Shown in pieces: positions 21,286-32,360 of a stretch of 64,000 bases of DNA. Location of the stretch: the NCBI RefSeq assembly GCF_005239225.2, contig NC_133300.1:15343875-15407874 (forward strand), written 5' to 3'. The position numbers and the translations under genes are program-made. The notes under the pieces are model-generated. The model was not told where the DNA came from and made no database searches. It worked only from the letters and a program-made list of their open reading frames with translations. The DNA comes from Populus alba. Lineage: Eukaryota; Streptophyta; Magnoliopsida; Malpighiales; Salicaceae. The stretch's first letter is position 1; each line of letters begins with the position of its first letter.

Positions 21286-23292
21286 TCAACCATGCCATTT
21301 TTGTTCATGAGTGTGCAGGGGCAGATCAAACGATGATGAATACCAATCGTTTTTAAAATATGTATTTAGTTTTCGGTATTCACCACCCCAATCGGTTTGA
21401 ACAGACTTAATTTTTAAGGAGAATTGGCACTCCACAAGCGCCTGAAACTGATGAAAAATTGCAAAAATGTCAGACTTAGCAACCAAGGGATAAAACCATA
21501 TGAATTTTGTATGAGCATCCACAAAAATAAAAAAATAGCGAAAACCTTCGGATGAAAACACAGGGGATGGACCCCAAACATCACTAAAAATCAAGTCAAA
21601 AGGAGCTCGAGTTTGATGACCCGTAGGTTTTAGAGTCAGACGCGATGACTTGTCTAGAGGGCATGTAGGACACTGAAAATTAAACTTAGTGGACGTACAT
21701 GACACTTTTTTATTTTTCACTAGCAAATGCAGAATACGTGGACTAGGATGTCCAAGTCGACGATGCCAGACATCAGCTGAAGTAGATAGACAAGTAGAGG
21801 AAAAAGCTTGAGGCAACGACATTGCAGACGACGCGGACAAAATATATAGACCATCTTTACTCTGACCGGAAAGAAGAACTGCCTTTGTCATGAGATCCTT
21901 AACATAAAATAGAGAGGAATGAAATTCAAAAAACACGTTATTCTCAAGAAAAAATTTTTGAACAGATAGCAGAGGTTTTTTAATGGTAGGAACATGTAAG
22001 ATATTGGATAACGTAAAAATGCGGTTTGGTGAGCGAATTTTGGAGTGAGCAATATTTGAGATAACAAGGCCCTTACCATCACCAACATGCAGATGATCAT
22101 TTCCAAGATAAGGTTCTGAACTCGTCATACTTACAAGATCCAGCGTGACATGATGATTTGCACCTGTATCAGGAAACCAAGTAACAGGAGTGGTGGAAGG
22201 GGCAATATTAAATGCAAGATTAGCATTAGCTTGCATATGATGAGTAGCCAACTGAGAACACTGTTGAGCAGTATGCCCATATTCATAACATAGCTGACAT
22301 TTTATGTTGCGAGGATAGCCACCAAAACGATTTCCTTGCTGCCCAAAATTACCTGTTGGCCGTGAAGAAGAGCTAGATGAGAACCGGTTCCCATGTGAGT
22401 TGTATTGTTGTCCTGAAGTATAAGTGTTTGCTGGTCCATTGCCACGATAAAAATTGCTGCGATTGTTAGGTCTCCAGCCCCCACGAAAACGCCCCCGTCT
22501 GCCAGATTGATGCTGCACAAAGAACGCAGCTGGTTGCTGCGTTGGAGTAGGTAACAGAGGGGTTGTTACAGATGGCTGGAGGGAGGCTTTGTGCAGGAAC
22601 TCATGTGTAAGAAGGCTGCTATAGAGATCAGTATAGCTGATGGGGGCATCCTTTGTGGACAAGCTGGTGACAATATCCTTAAACTCACTGCGCAATCCGC
22701 GAAAAACATACAGATTAAATTCTGCCAGGGAGATTGGTCTACCAGCGGCAGCCAATTCATCAAACAAAGCCTTAGCCTTCTGCAGGTAAATGCTGGCAGA
22801 ATCATCATTGTGTCTTAGCTCCTGGAATGAGCCGTGGAGCTGCATAATTCTGGAATTTGAGGGAGAGGCCAGAGTTGTTTCTAACGTTGTCCAGATTGCA
22901 TGTGAAGTGTTGCAATCTACAACCAAGTGTAGAACTTCCACCGAGAGAGAAGATAGGAGGGCACTTATGATGAGTTGATCTTGCTGCTTCCATGATAAAT
23001 ATGTCGGGTTGACAGAGAGTATAGATGGCTCAGCCGATGCCAAATGTGAAGGAGGACATGGTGATGTGCCATCAACAAATGAACAAACACCTTGGCCCAA
23101 GAGAAAAGGTTTCATCTGCATCCTCCAATACAGGAAATTATGGTTGGAGAGTTTTAAAGAAACTACCTGATGTGTGTTAGGAAGAGAGATAATGGAGGCA
23201 GTAGGCGATGCCCCATACATGACTGATTGCTCTACAGGGGAGAAGGAAGATTGAAGAGCTGATGCAGCGCCAGCAGATTGTTGATTGTCCAT
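21286..23292 (-). CDS. Copia-1 gag, protease and integrase core
   Basis: 668 codons. The start MDNQQSAGAAS is the first ATG after the primer binding site. Gag comes first (about residues 40-250), then a Gly/Arg/Asn-rich tract, a zinc knuckle CQLCYEYGHTAQQC (near residue 340), and the protease motif WFPDTGANHHVT. The GAG-pre-integrase motif WHRRLGHPSPR with CPTCPLDKS follows, and then the integrase core with SDVWGP and QTDWGGEY. The frame breaks shortly after the integrase Asp/Glu region by small indels in an A-rich run, ending in a spurious HEQKWHG tail. Confidence 0.9.
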   Translation of the reverse strand: MDNQQSAGAASALQSSFSPVEQSVMYGASPTASIISLPNTHQVVSLKLSNHNFLYWRMQMKPFLLGQGVCSFVDGTSPCPPSHLASAEPSILSVNPTYLSWKQQDQLIISALLSSLSVEVLHLVVDCNTSHAIWTTLETTLASPSNSRIMQLHGSFQELRHNDDSASIYLQKAKALFDELAAAGRPISLAEFNLYVFRGLRSEFKDIVTSLSTKDAPISYTDLYSSLLTHEFLHKASLQPSVTTPLLPTPTQQPAAFFVQHQSGRRGRFRGGWRPNNRSNFYRGNGPANTYTSGQQYNSHGNRFSSSSSSRPTGNFGQQGNRFGGYPRNIKCQLCYEYGHTAQQCSQLATHHMQANANLAFNIAPSTTPVTWFPDTGANHHVTLDLVSMTSSEPYLGNDHLHVGDGKGLVISNIAHSKIRSPNRIFTLSNILHVPTIKKPLLSVQKFFLENNVFFEFHSSLFYVKDLMTKAVLLSGQSKDGLYILSASSAMSLPQAFSSTCLSTSADVWHRRLGHPSPRILHLLVKNKKVSCTSTKFNFQCPTCPLDKSSRLTLKPTGHQTRAPFDLIFSDVWGPSPVFSSEGFRYFFIFVDAHTKFIWFYPLVAKSDIFAIFHQFQALVECQFSLKIKSVQTDWGGEYRKLNTYFKNDWYSSSFDLPLHTHEQKWHG

Positions 23293-23484
23293 GTTGCTAG
23301 GGAGAAGAAGTTTCAGTTTCTACCTCGTGATAAGTGACAGAGGAAGGAGATGAGAAGCTGCTGCTTTGTGAATTAAACTGAGGAAGAACCGGCTGATAAG
23401 AAGGTAGGATGGCTGCTGGTTGCCAAATAGCTATGCAGGAGAATTTCAGCTTTTAAGGGAGAAGGCTGTTGAACAATAACTGGT

Positions 23485-23496
23485 GCTCTGATACCA
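23485..23496 (-). other. Copia-1 primer binding site (initiator tRNA-Met)
   Basis: On the minus strand TGGTATCAGAGC directly follows the 5' LTR. This is the classic plant Copia primer binding site, complementary to the 3' end of initiator tRNA-Met. It fixes the LTR border at 23497. Confidence 0.92.
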
Positions 23497-23673
23497 TATT
23501 AGAATTAGTTGAGAGATAGTTTTGTGTTTAATTGTGTTGGATGCATAAGAGTAGCAGCCATCCTTTGTATTTATACTTGTAGGGTTGTGTACAATATAAT
23601 GGTGGATGTATTACATACTATAACTATTACTATATAGAAGTGTTTACATTGAATTCAAACTCTTTCCTTAATA
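23497..23673 (-). repeat. Copia-1 5' LTR
   Basis: 177-bp LTR at the 5' side of the element, followed on the + strand by the target duplication gtgcc (23674-23678). It is expected to carry the element promoter. 'gtacaatataatgg' and similar AT-rich runs are present, but no TATA box can be assigned with confidence. Confidence 0.92.
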
Positions 23674-24118
23674 GTGCCCATATAAAAATATTGAAAGATA
23701 AGGGAAAACATAAAGTTTCTTAAATTTACTTTTAGACAACCTTCATCTGAGGTGATGAACTAGGAAGAAAGATGAAAGTTACCATGTACAATTATGAGAT
23801 AAAAATCAGCTATGTAGCTAGTAGTGCCTGGAAAATTAGATTTTGAAGTTACGTTCCGTAAAGTTTTGTCGAATGTTGAATGGGGTTTTTCTGGATTTCT
23901 TTTTTATATATCTGTAGTTTTTACTTTCAGTCGAAGTTCTTTCTGCTGTTCATGGTTCCAGGGAGGACACTAAATGTAGGTACGAAAAAACAATGTAGTG
24001 TAAGATCCTTTAGATACTAAGTTTTTACAATTTTTTTCATTATGTGTTGAACTTTTCATATCACGGCCTTATTAGGCTGAATATTCTATCACGCCTTTCT
24101 GTTTTGAGCTACAATTTC

Positions 24119-27100
24119 TAAAAAAAGACAGAAAATATATCACAATATAATTTATGTTTTGAATTCTATAATTTTCTTTTTATCTTTTTAGTTAAATATA
24201 TTTTTATCTTTTTTATATTCAAAATACTAAACAAACACAACATACATGTAAATATGAATACACAATATCCATACCCTAACAAAAATATTAATTTAGTAAT
24301 AGTTTTTTTTTATATATATAAGCCTAACAAATTGTCGCTTTGGTAGGCATGCTTTGAAATAGAATATGAATTTCGGAAGGTATTTTTTTTATTAATTAAA
24401 TAAACTTCTATACTTTTCTATTAGATGCCCCAACAATTTTTATTATTTATATTTACAACTATATAAACACATAAATACATAAACATTAATATATATAATC
24501 AATACCAATATTTACACCAAAATTGAACTTGCTTCATTTATAAATAGCAATGTAACAAGCCCAAACTTATTGAGTTTGGTGCTAGCTAAAAATAGACACG
24601 GGCGATCTAGCACTAGCTAGACCTAAGAAATAATTAGGTTTAGCCACAACTAGACCTAAATCTTGCTAGGTCTAGCGTTAGTCAAATTTAACCATGATTG
24701 AGCTTGGTAGTGTGTCAGGCTGACACGTGTTGAGTTTATCGCTGGCCAAACCCAAAAGATAATTGAGTCTAACTAAATAAACACTCCTTAGTCAAAAGTT
24801 TGAGATGGAATAATTGCAATGGAAGAGGAATTAGTGTTTGTGATCGGAACATCAAAGTTGGCTGTTTGTGATAGGAATACTGAAGTTTGAGATTCTAAAC
24901 TCGATAATGGATTTCTCTTTGTTTTTTTGGTTTGGTTAAGAGGGGTGTGTGGCTAAGTTTTTTTTTTAATTATTATTTTATTATTATTTTATTATTTTTT
25001 ATTGAATGTAAAATTTATAATATTTAAAATAAGAGCTTTAGAGTTATTAATTAGTTTAAAAATAATAATAATTTTGCAAATAATTAGATATTTTTGTAGG
25101 ATTTTTTTACTTGTGTTAGTGAGGATATAAAGTGTTATCATAAACTATAATTTTTGAAAAAATAGAAAATAAAATGAATTAAATTATAAAGTTTAATTTA
25201 TAATTAATTCAAAATAATAAAACTGAAATTTAGAGTTGCCAAAAACTGTTTCCACCACCGACACACAACGCAAAACCCTGAATTTACCCATGTTTTGTGT
25301 CAATTCATTTATGCACTTTTGACCAAAAATTTTCTTTTGCTTTTTTATGCTGTCCCACTGAGCAGACCTTTTTAGATTTTTTGTGCGAAAAAAAATTAAA
25401 TAAACTAAATATAAAAAAATTCCTTGTATCCGGTTCAATTTCAATTTTAAAATTCTAAAAACCGATTCAACCAGATCAAGTCATAGACTAGTTATTTTTA
25501 TTATATTCCCATTATTATTTATTATTCTATAGATTTTTCTACATTGAAGCTTTTGAAAAGAAAAATTAACATTGATCATTCATTCACTTTTGAAAAACTT
25601 TCTTTTGCTTTTTTATGTTGTTCCACTAAGATGACTCTTTTTTTTTTTTTGTGAATTGAAAGTATATATATTACATGTTTGTAATTGTTTCATCTCATTT
25701 TTATTTTTTTTATTTTTGAAAAAGTAGACTTCCTGTAATTAGATTATCCTTAATATCAAATTATCCCTTTGCTTTTGCAGGTCTTATCAAGTTGTTCGGT
25801 TTCTTGATTTTAAATGAATTGAATTGCAATGGTTAAATTTGAATTGATGTTTAGTTCATTTCAGATTATTTTCCTTAATAATTATCCTGGCTTTAACTTT
25901 AACTTTAACTACCTATCTTAAATAGAAGTTACCGATTCGAATCTTATAAATTTCAAGATTATTGAAGGTTTATATAGTTATTAACTTTAAAATTCATAGA
26001 ATTATTTAAGATATATACAAGCTGGTACTAAAAAAAATTAGAATCGCATCAGGTACATGGTTGAATTCATGGTTGCATTCGCTTTCATCCCCTGACTATG
26101 AACAGGAACCCAATCAAATGAAATGGATTTCCTGGAAATTGATCTCCTTGGTCCTCCTTGGTCCACAACCTATTCGGTCAACCAAGTCGGCTACCACTTG
26201 CAGCACAATTCATCAAAAAACGATGTGAATTATCATTTGATGTCAAACCAGGTGGATTATCAGCTGCAGCCACAATTATTTGATGCATAGCAAAATAATT
26301 ATTCAGAATCACACCTTGGCAGTCCTTTCCAGCCAACTTGATGTGTTGTGTGCTAATCTGATGAAAATCAAGGTCCCAAAGAGGGTGATGCCGCTTATGG
26401 TTGGTTCTCTTCCTCCTTGTGAGTTTTTACATAATAAAATAGCGGCCTTAATTACGAGAGTACTTCCACTTTTACATAAAAAATGCTCTTGAAAAAAAAA
26501 AATCTACTTCTTTTCATTCTTATTATTTAGAGTTTTAAAACTCTAAAAACTAGATAAATTTAGAGTGGTCATTATTATTATTTTCCCATTATTATTTCCT
26601 ATTCTATAGATTTTTCTACATTGAAGCTTTTGAAAAGAAATATTAACATTGATCATTCATGCATGCACTTATTTAATGAAATACATTAAATTTCATTTAA
26701 TGAAATTTATGGTTAGATTTTTCTATTTTTTAATATTAGGTGAGGAGAGAGAAAAGGATAGGGTGCCACAATTCAACAACAAAAAAAATATTTTTTTTTA
26801 AAGAAAGTTCAAAAATTAAAAAATGTTATATCTATTTTAATTAATAATAAAATAAAAGAATATAATATAAGTCATATGCTACAGTTTTTTTGGATAGTTC
26901 AAACTCATTTAAAGTATTTTTAGTTAGATGTTGATATAGGTGAAAACAAAAGGATTACTGTTACCTAACATGAAGTCGAATGAAGGTTGACAAAGTCAAA
27001 GACAGCGATCAGACACGCAAAAATGCAATGAATCAGCTTGTTCTAGACTTTCCACAGATACACCTGTTTTCCACCACGCTTGTTTCTGAAAATGTCTTCA

Positions 27101-27299
27101 ACAAAGCATATTCACCTTCTTTCTTTGTTTTTTTTTTTAATCTTTTGATATGCATATTAATTCAACATTACATGAGGCTTTTTATGAATAAGGGGCTATT
27201 CACACACAAAGAATAAAAAGCCATAAACAAATGTACTGCGCGCAGGACATCCATCAATGCAAGAAGTGCCCATTTTCAAGAACTCTAAGCAACTCCTGA
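24119..27299. other. Duplicated flank material, no intact gene
   Basis: A mosaic of duplicated pieces. 24130-24560 matches the upstream side of RPOT-1 (8360-8790). 24560-24780 is a degenerate repeat around 'ctagcactagctagacc'. 24790-25150 matches the TNL-2 upstream region. 25540-26320 matches 16780-16970. 26090-26160 shares 'atggatttcctggaaattga' with 31995. Around 26375 it shares 'gagggtgatgccgct' with 43620. No complete coding gene is visible. Confidence 0.6.
24790..25150 (+). repeat. Orphan copy of TNL upstream module
   Basis: Aligns by eye with 46385-46640, which lies before TNL-2, and with 30537-30900. Shared landmarks are 'gtttgagatgg', 'gagattctaaactc' and 'gtggctaagttttt'. No TIR exon follows in this copy, so it is a stranded 5' flank of a lost or never completed TNL copy. 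Confidence 0.6.
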
Positions 27300-27870
27300 A
27301 TCCAGAACAAAACCCTCAAATATCAAATCTTTATATGTTTGAATATCTAAAAACAAGAAAAACAAACAAATTTTTTTCTTTATTTTTAAATTTATCTTAA
27401 TCTTATTTATATTTATATTTAGATCAATATGTCTTCTCTCTTTTATGTTATTTAGAAAGCCTATTTGAAATGATAATTATTTTTAAATTTTTTAAGATTT
27501 TTTTCTGATTAATTTTTTTTTTAATCTTTTGTATAGATGAACTTTATTTTTTTAAAATAAAAAAATTTATTTTCAAATAATATTTCTAATATGTGCAGTC
27601 TTGCATACTAATTTTTTTTTCTTATTTTTATTCAATCAATTTAATGTGTGTGTGTCTATTTTTATTATCATTTGATTGAATAAAAAAAATTATTTTAACT
27701 AACAAATTTAGCAAACTCAACCGTATAAATATCATGTCCTGTGAAATTAAATATTTTTGATCTACACTTGTCTCTTGATTTTTTTAAGTTTTTATTTTTA
27801 GTCTTCGTTTATGATCATTTTTTTCATTTATTAACACACATAATTCTCAATTAGACCTTCAGAACAAAGA
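27300..27870. repeat. Third copy of TNL downstream flank
   Basis: Matches 5830-6290 (after TNL-1) and 55610-56060 (after TNL-2). Shared series include 'cttttgtatagatgaacttta', 'aatatgtgcag.cttgcat' and 'caatcaatttaatgtgtgt'. There is no TNL next to it, so the neighbouring gene was lost or moved. Confidence 0.65.
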
Positions 27871-27978
27871 GGTTCATAATCTTTATTTTTTATTGCATAT
27901 ATAATTTCAAAGCATCTCTCTCTAGAATATTATTGTAATGTTTCTTTTTTAAAAAAATATTTATTTAAGCATTAGAAA

Positions 27979-29591
27979 CACTACCAGAAAATCAATAAAT
28001 ACAAACGGAAATACCGATGGAATATTTCCGTCGGTACATTTCCGAGGGATTTTATCGACGGAAATATTTCCGAGGGATTTTACCGACGGAAAGATTCCCT
28101 CGGTATATACCGAGGGAATTACCGTGGGAAAAAAAAATAAAGCAAAGCAAAAAAAAAAAGATGACGTGTCATTTTTTACCAACGGAATTACCGATGGAAA
28201 AATTCCGTCGGTAATTCCGTCGGTAAATCCGTTGGTAAACTGTGAACACTGTTCATCATGTCAATTACAAATGGAATTACCGACGGAATTTTTCCGTCGG
28301 TATTTTACAGAGAGCTCCAGAACTGTTCATCTTCCAATTGCACTGTTAATTGTTTTACTTTACGGACAAAATCACCGACGGATTGAAAATTCGTCGGCGT
28401 GTTTTGGCGGTTTTCTGAAAAAATTCAATTGATTTAAAATTTTCATTTAAATATTACAGACGAAATCACCGACGGATTGAAAAATCATCGGTAATTTTTG
28501 GCGGTTTCTGAAAATTTTTTACGAAATTGAAAATTTAAATTAAATATTACCAACGGAATTACCAACGGAATAATTAAAAAATATTAATATTCAATTATCC
28601 GTCGGTAAATCCGTCGGTAACTCGCCCCAATAAAAAACCTGAATCCGCTTATTTCACAATAGACAGACTCATTTCTTCTTCTTCTACTACTTCTATTTTC
28701 TTCTTCTTCTACTACTTCTACTTCTACTTCTACTTCTTCTTCTTCTTCTTCTTCACTATATGTAAAAAACATCAATATCTATTTCTTTCTCTTCTTTTCT
28801 CTCCTCATCTCCTTCTCTTTTCCTCCATGCTCGGGTATGTCTTCTTCTTCCTTCTTCTTCTTTCTTCTTTTATCCTCTTAGTTTTTTTTTTTAATTAATA
28901 TGCTTCACGAATTTTTTTTTCCTTAGCTTCACTTGCAAGTATATTAAGGTAAGATCTTTCTTTTTTCTTATTTTTTCATGATTTTTCACTATATTTGTTT
29001 TTTATTTAATTTCAATTGATTTTGTTCTTAATAATTGTATAAATGTTGTTGTGAGTTTTTTTTTTTTCATATGAGATCAATTTTTTAGTTGATTTATTTA
29101 TAGGATTTTTTAAATTTTTAGCAATTGCAACTTCATTTTTTTCATATGAATTTTTTTAGTTGAATTAATTTTTTTTGTTTTATTTATTTGTTACAAATTT
29201 GTTTGAGTTGATTTTCTTATTCTTTTTTCCAAGCATTTTGAGTATATATTATACAATGTTGATTTATGTTAATTTAATTATTTTATAATTTTATAAAATG
29301 ATTTTTTTTTTAAATGTTTTTAAAATAATTACCGACGGATTTACCGACGGAAATTTCCGTCGGTAAATCCATCGGTAATAAAAAAAAATTTACCGACGCG
29401 TCTGTTCCGCCTGTAAATCCGTCGGTAATATTATTACCGACGGAATTACCGACGGACAAAAAATTACCGACGAGAGATTCACCGACGAAAATTATCCGTC
29501 GGTGATTTAGTCGGTAAATTAATTACCGATGGAATATGTGTCTTATGCCGACGGAAAAATTCCGTCGGTAAAACTGTTAAATCTTGTAGTG
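27979..29591. mobile_element. Non-autonomous CACTA (En/Spm-type) DNA transposon, 1,613 bp
   Basis: Ends are CACTACCAGAAA on the left and TCTTGTAGTG on the right (reverse complement CACTACAAGA), flanked by the 3-bp target duplication aaa at 27976-27978 and 29592-29594. Both subterminal regions are packed with inverted and direct copies of 'accgacggaatt' and 'ttccgtcggtaa', the usual transposase-binding arrays of CACTA elements. The centre (28640-29320) holds a TTC/TAC microsatellite and T-rich sequence and no transposase. It would need an autonomous relative to move. Confidence 0.9.
28672..28754. repeat. TTC/TAC microsatellite inside CACTA element
   Basis: Runs of 'ttcttcttct' broken by 'actacttct' units. 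It generates a Glu/Val-rich open frame on the minus strand that is composition-driven, not a gene. Confidence 0.85.
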
Positions 29592-29594
29592 AAA

Positions 29595-30529
29595 GTTCTC
29601 ACCCTCACCAAATGAGATCTTTTGCTAGTACTAACCAGAAGCTATCTTGCCCTACTAAATACCCTATATAAGCTATCACTCATTGAGTAGGGATCATAAA
29701 TGAGATTGTTAAGATCATTTAATTAACTAATTATTCAACTGAAACCTATTTCTAAAATACTTGGATTTTTTTGGACTTCATTATAAAACATGTTCATAGC
29801 CACATAAAAAAAAAAAAAAAAAAAAAGCTGATTCAGCAAAGCAAGTTATAAGGGGTCTATATTTGCTTTCATTAACTAAAATAGCGAGAGCAGCACAATC
29901 CATATATATACATAGTGTGTTCATCCAAATCATTTGGAAATTGATGATCCAAAAAACAGGAAGCATTACAAACAACGTCCTGCATGCCATAGAGATGAAC
30001 ATTTTTTTTTCCCTAACCAACTGTAAATCAAAGTGCCCAAGCTCTGACCAATAAGAAACTGGGAACAAGACGCAATAGCTATTGAATCCAAGCTCGTCTT
30101 TCCTCCTCTCCTTCTTTTTCTTGGGTAAAAAATCATCATCACCTCTCTTTTTTATCCCTCTTAAGAAGACCAAAACAGCCCTAAAAAATAACCTTACTTT
30201 CCAACAAACGAAAGACAAAACCTACAGTGTTTTCCAACAAACTGAAAATGCTCTAAAACCGAATGATTTGTGTAGTAGTGTGCTTAAAGAGATTTATTTC
30301 CACACAGCATAATATTTAAAAGCAAAAGAGATTAGAGTCAATATCCCAAAAATTTGGCTGGGAAAGCAGTTCATGACCCGTTTGAAAATTTATTTTTTTT
30401 ATGTTGTTGAATTGTTTTGATATGTTTATATTAAAAATAATTTTTAAAAAATAATAAAAAAATATTTTAATATATTTTTAAATAAATTATTTTTAAAAAA
30501 TAAGTACTACCACATTTTTAACCTCCCTT
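29595..30529. other. No gene recognised
   Basis: The first 200 bp are of mixed composition ('caaatgagatcttttgctag', 29609), then a long A run (29808-29826) and AT-rich sequence. The minus-strand frame at 29781-30218 has no family resemblance and ends in homopolymer-coded Phe runs, so I leave it out. 30385-30505 resembles the MITE-like blocks. Confidence 0.5.
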
Positions 30530-31205
30530 AATCATAGGTTTGAGATGGTATGCTAGCAATGCGAGAAGAATTGGTGTTTTTTTTATCGGAGAAAATCAAA
30601 GTTGGACTGTTTGTTAAAAAAATATTAAAATTTGAGATTCTAAACTCAATTTAATATGAATTTCTTTTTGTTTTTCGTTAATTAGATTCAGTTAACAGTG
30701 TGGTGGCTAAGTTTTTTTTTAAAAAAATCAATGAGAATTTATAATATTTAATATAAGAGCTAGCTTTATAGTTATTAGTTTGAAAATAATAATAATTTTT
30801 GTATATAATTAGATATATTTTTTTATTGATTTTTTTATATGTTAGTGAGGACATAAAATGTTATCATAAATCATAATTTCTTAAAAAAATAGAAATAAAA
30901 TGATTAAACTATATATAATGATCAAGGTTCAACGTAATTACTTTTTATTGTATGTAAAATGTCCTTATTTACTTTTAAAAAATAGATGCTTGACTTGAAA
31001 ATTCATTACAAAACATGAATCAACTCAATTGTGATGTGTGTGGCCCAACCCCTGCTCTTGACGGGAAGGTGCCTCTGCTGACTGCTGCCCAGTGCGCGTT
31101 CGCTATCCCTTTCATTTCTCTTTTTGCTTTTTCTCCTCCGAAACTCCATCTTCTTTACAGTGTAAGAAAAAGATCCGTAAGAAAATCCAGGAAACTTGCC
31201 GGTAC
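30530..31205 (+). repeat. Orphan copy of TNL upstream module with 5' UTR-like part
   Basis: Aligns with 46380-46790, directly before TNL-2: the 'gtttgagatgg' block, 'gagattctaaactcaattta', then from 31025 the distinctive 'cccaacccctgctcttgac' with 'cagtgcgcgttcgctatccc' and 'aaactccatcttctttacag'. The open frame at 31015-31215 has no known domain. No TIR exon follows, so this is a detached flank. Confidence 0.65.
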
Positions 31206-32350
31206 GAGTTCTTGACCTAAAGAAACCGGAAAAAAATCGAAGTCATTGCAATAAAAAGAAAAGAAAAGGGCTTTCGAAGTTGGTTACTAAGATACCAGAA
31301 GTAGAAAAAATATTGGGTTTGTACTTAGTGTTCAAGTTATGGTGGCTACATTATCCAAGAGGTTGGATTCAGTTTTGTTATACAAGCACTAGTATATTGA
31401 AAATTAATAATTAATAATAACAACATTATTATTGTTATTATTATTGTTAATGAAGATTAAAATTAATAAAGAAATAAAAGACCATGATGTTTTACTATAG
31501 ATAGATCGAAGCCTACATATATTTTTTTTATTGTTAGTAGAAGAATTGATGCATGTGATATCAAGAATTATATAGAAAAATAAATGTTAGAATATAATAT
31601 TGATGTAAAGTGAAGACTAAATCAAGAAAAACTGAAAGACAAATATAATTTAAAATATTTGAACGACTTTTGCTTTTTTGCAGACTTTATCAAGGTATTT
31701 GGTTTCCTGATTTTGACCAACTAAACGAGTTTGTTTTGAATTGATTTTTGGTTTTTTCAAAAAATTATTGTCCTGGTTTGGTGAATTTCTTAGATCTAAA
31801 TTGGATCGATCCGAAACATGAACACCCAACTACCTCAAAATTGTAATCACCTTGGCTGTAACTTCAACCACCCAACTACCTCAAAATTGCAATCACATCA
31901 GGCACATGGCGTTGCATTCGCATTCATCCCCTGACTATGAAATGGATTTCCTGGAATTTGATCTCCTTGGTCTGCAGGAACCCTAATTAAATGAAATGGA
32001 TTTCCTGGAAATTGATCTCCTTGGTCCCCAGCCTATTTTCTCCGAGACCGTGCAACCTGTTGAAAAAATTCGAAGTCATTGGAATAAGAAGAAAGAAAAG
32101 GGCTTTCGAAGATGGTTGCTAAGATACCAGAAGAATAAACAAATATTGGGTTTGAACTTAGTGTTCAAGCTATGGTGGCTAGCTACATTATCCAAGAGGT
32201 TGGATTCAGTTTTGTTATACAAGCACTAGCTAGTATATTAAAAAATTAATAATAAAAACATTATTTATTATTATTAGAATTAATAAAGAAATAAAAGACC
32301 ATGATGTTTTACTATAGATAGATCGAAGCCTAGATCATATATTTTTTTTT
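31206..32350 (+). repeat. Two copies of a flank module, about 0.8 kb apart
   Basis: 31215-31520 and 32055-32345 match each other. Both contain 'gggctttcgaag.tggtt', 'aagataccagaag', 'caagaggttggattcagttt' and 'gttttactatagatagatcg'. The same module, lacking some parts, is at 43905-43980, 44905-44970 and 46790-46840. Between the two copies 'gaaatggatttcctgga' is repeated at 31938 and 31992. The gag-only LTR element is inserted just after the second copy. Confidence 0.6.
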
Positions 32351-32360
32351 CAAAAACATT

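Larger units (their letters stand above)
18689..23673 (-). mobile_element. Copia-1: LTR retrotransposon, 4,985 bp
   Basis: Complete Ty1/Copia-type element on the minus strand. It has 177-bp LTRs at 18689-18865 and 23497-23673, and the 5-bp target duplication gtgcc at 18684-18688 and 23674-23678. The primer binding site is complementary to initiator tRNA-Met (23485-23496), and a G-rich polypurine tract abuts the left LTR (about 18866-18885). The domain order gag, zinc knuckle, protease, integrase, reverse transcriptase, RNase H is the Copia order. As read by eye the LTRs differ only at the outermost base, so insertion is recent. The coding region nevertheless carries several frameshifts and a stop, so this copy probably moved with proteins supplied by another element. 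It sits in an RPOT intron-1 copy. Confidence 0.93.
18581..24118 (+). pseudogene. RPOT-3: scrambled RPOT fragment split by Copia-1
   Basis: Starts with a copy of RPOT exon 7 (18581-18625, 'gttgttgatagaatatggag'), which passes directly into the start of intron 1 ('cttgcggtttgatttgtag', 18651). That order is impossible in the parent gene. The intron-1 copy is split at 'gtgcc' by Copia-1 and resumes at 23674, running to about 24118 with 'ctagtagtgcctggaaaatt' and the 'gttccagggaggacact' region. After 24118 the sequence matches what lies upstream of RPOT-1 (from about 8360), again out of order. Nothing here can be translated. Confidence 0.8.

Noticed and set aside
29781..30218. 145-codon minus-strand frame
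   Set aside because: No recognisable domain, homopolymer-coded Phe run, no splice or promoter context.
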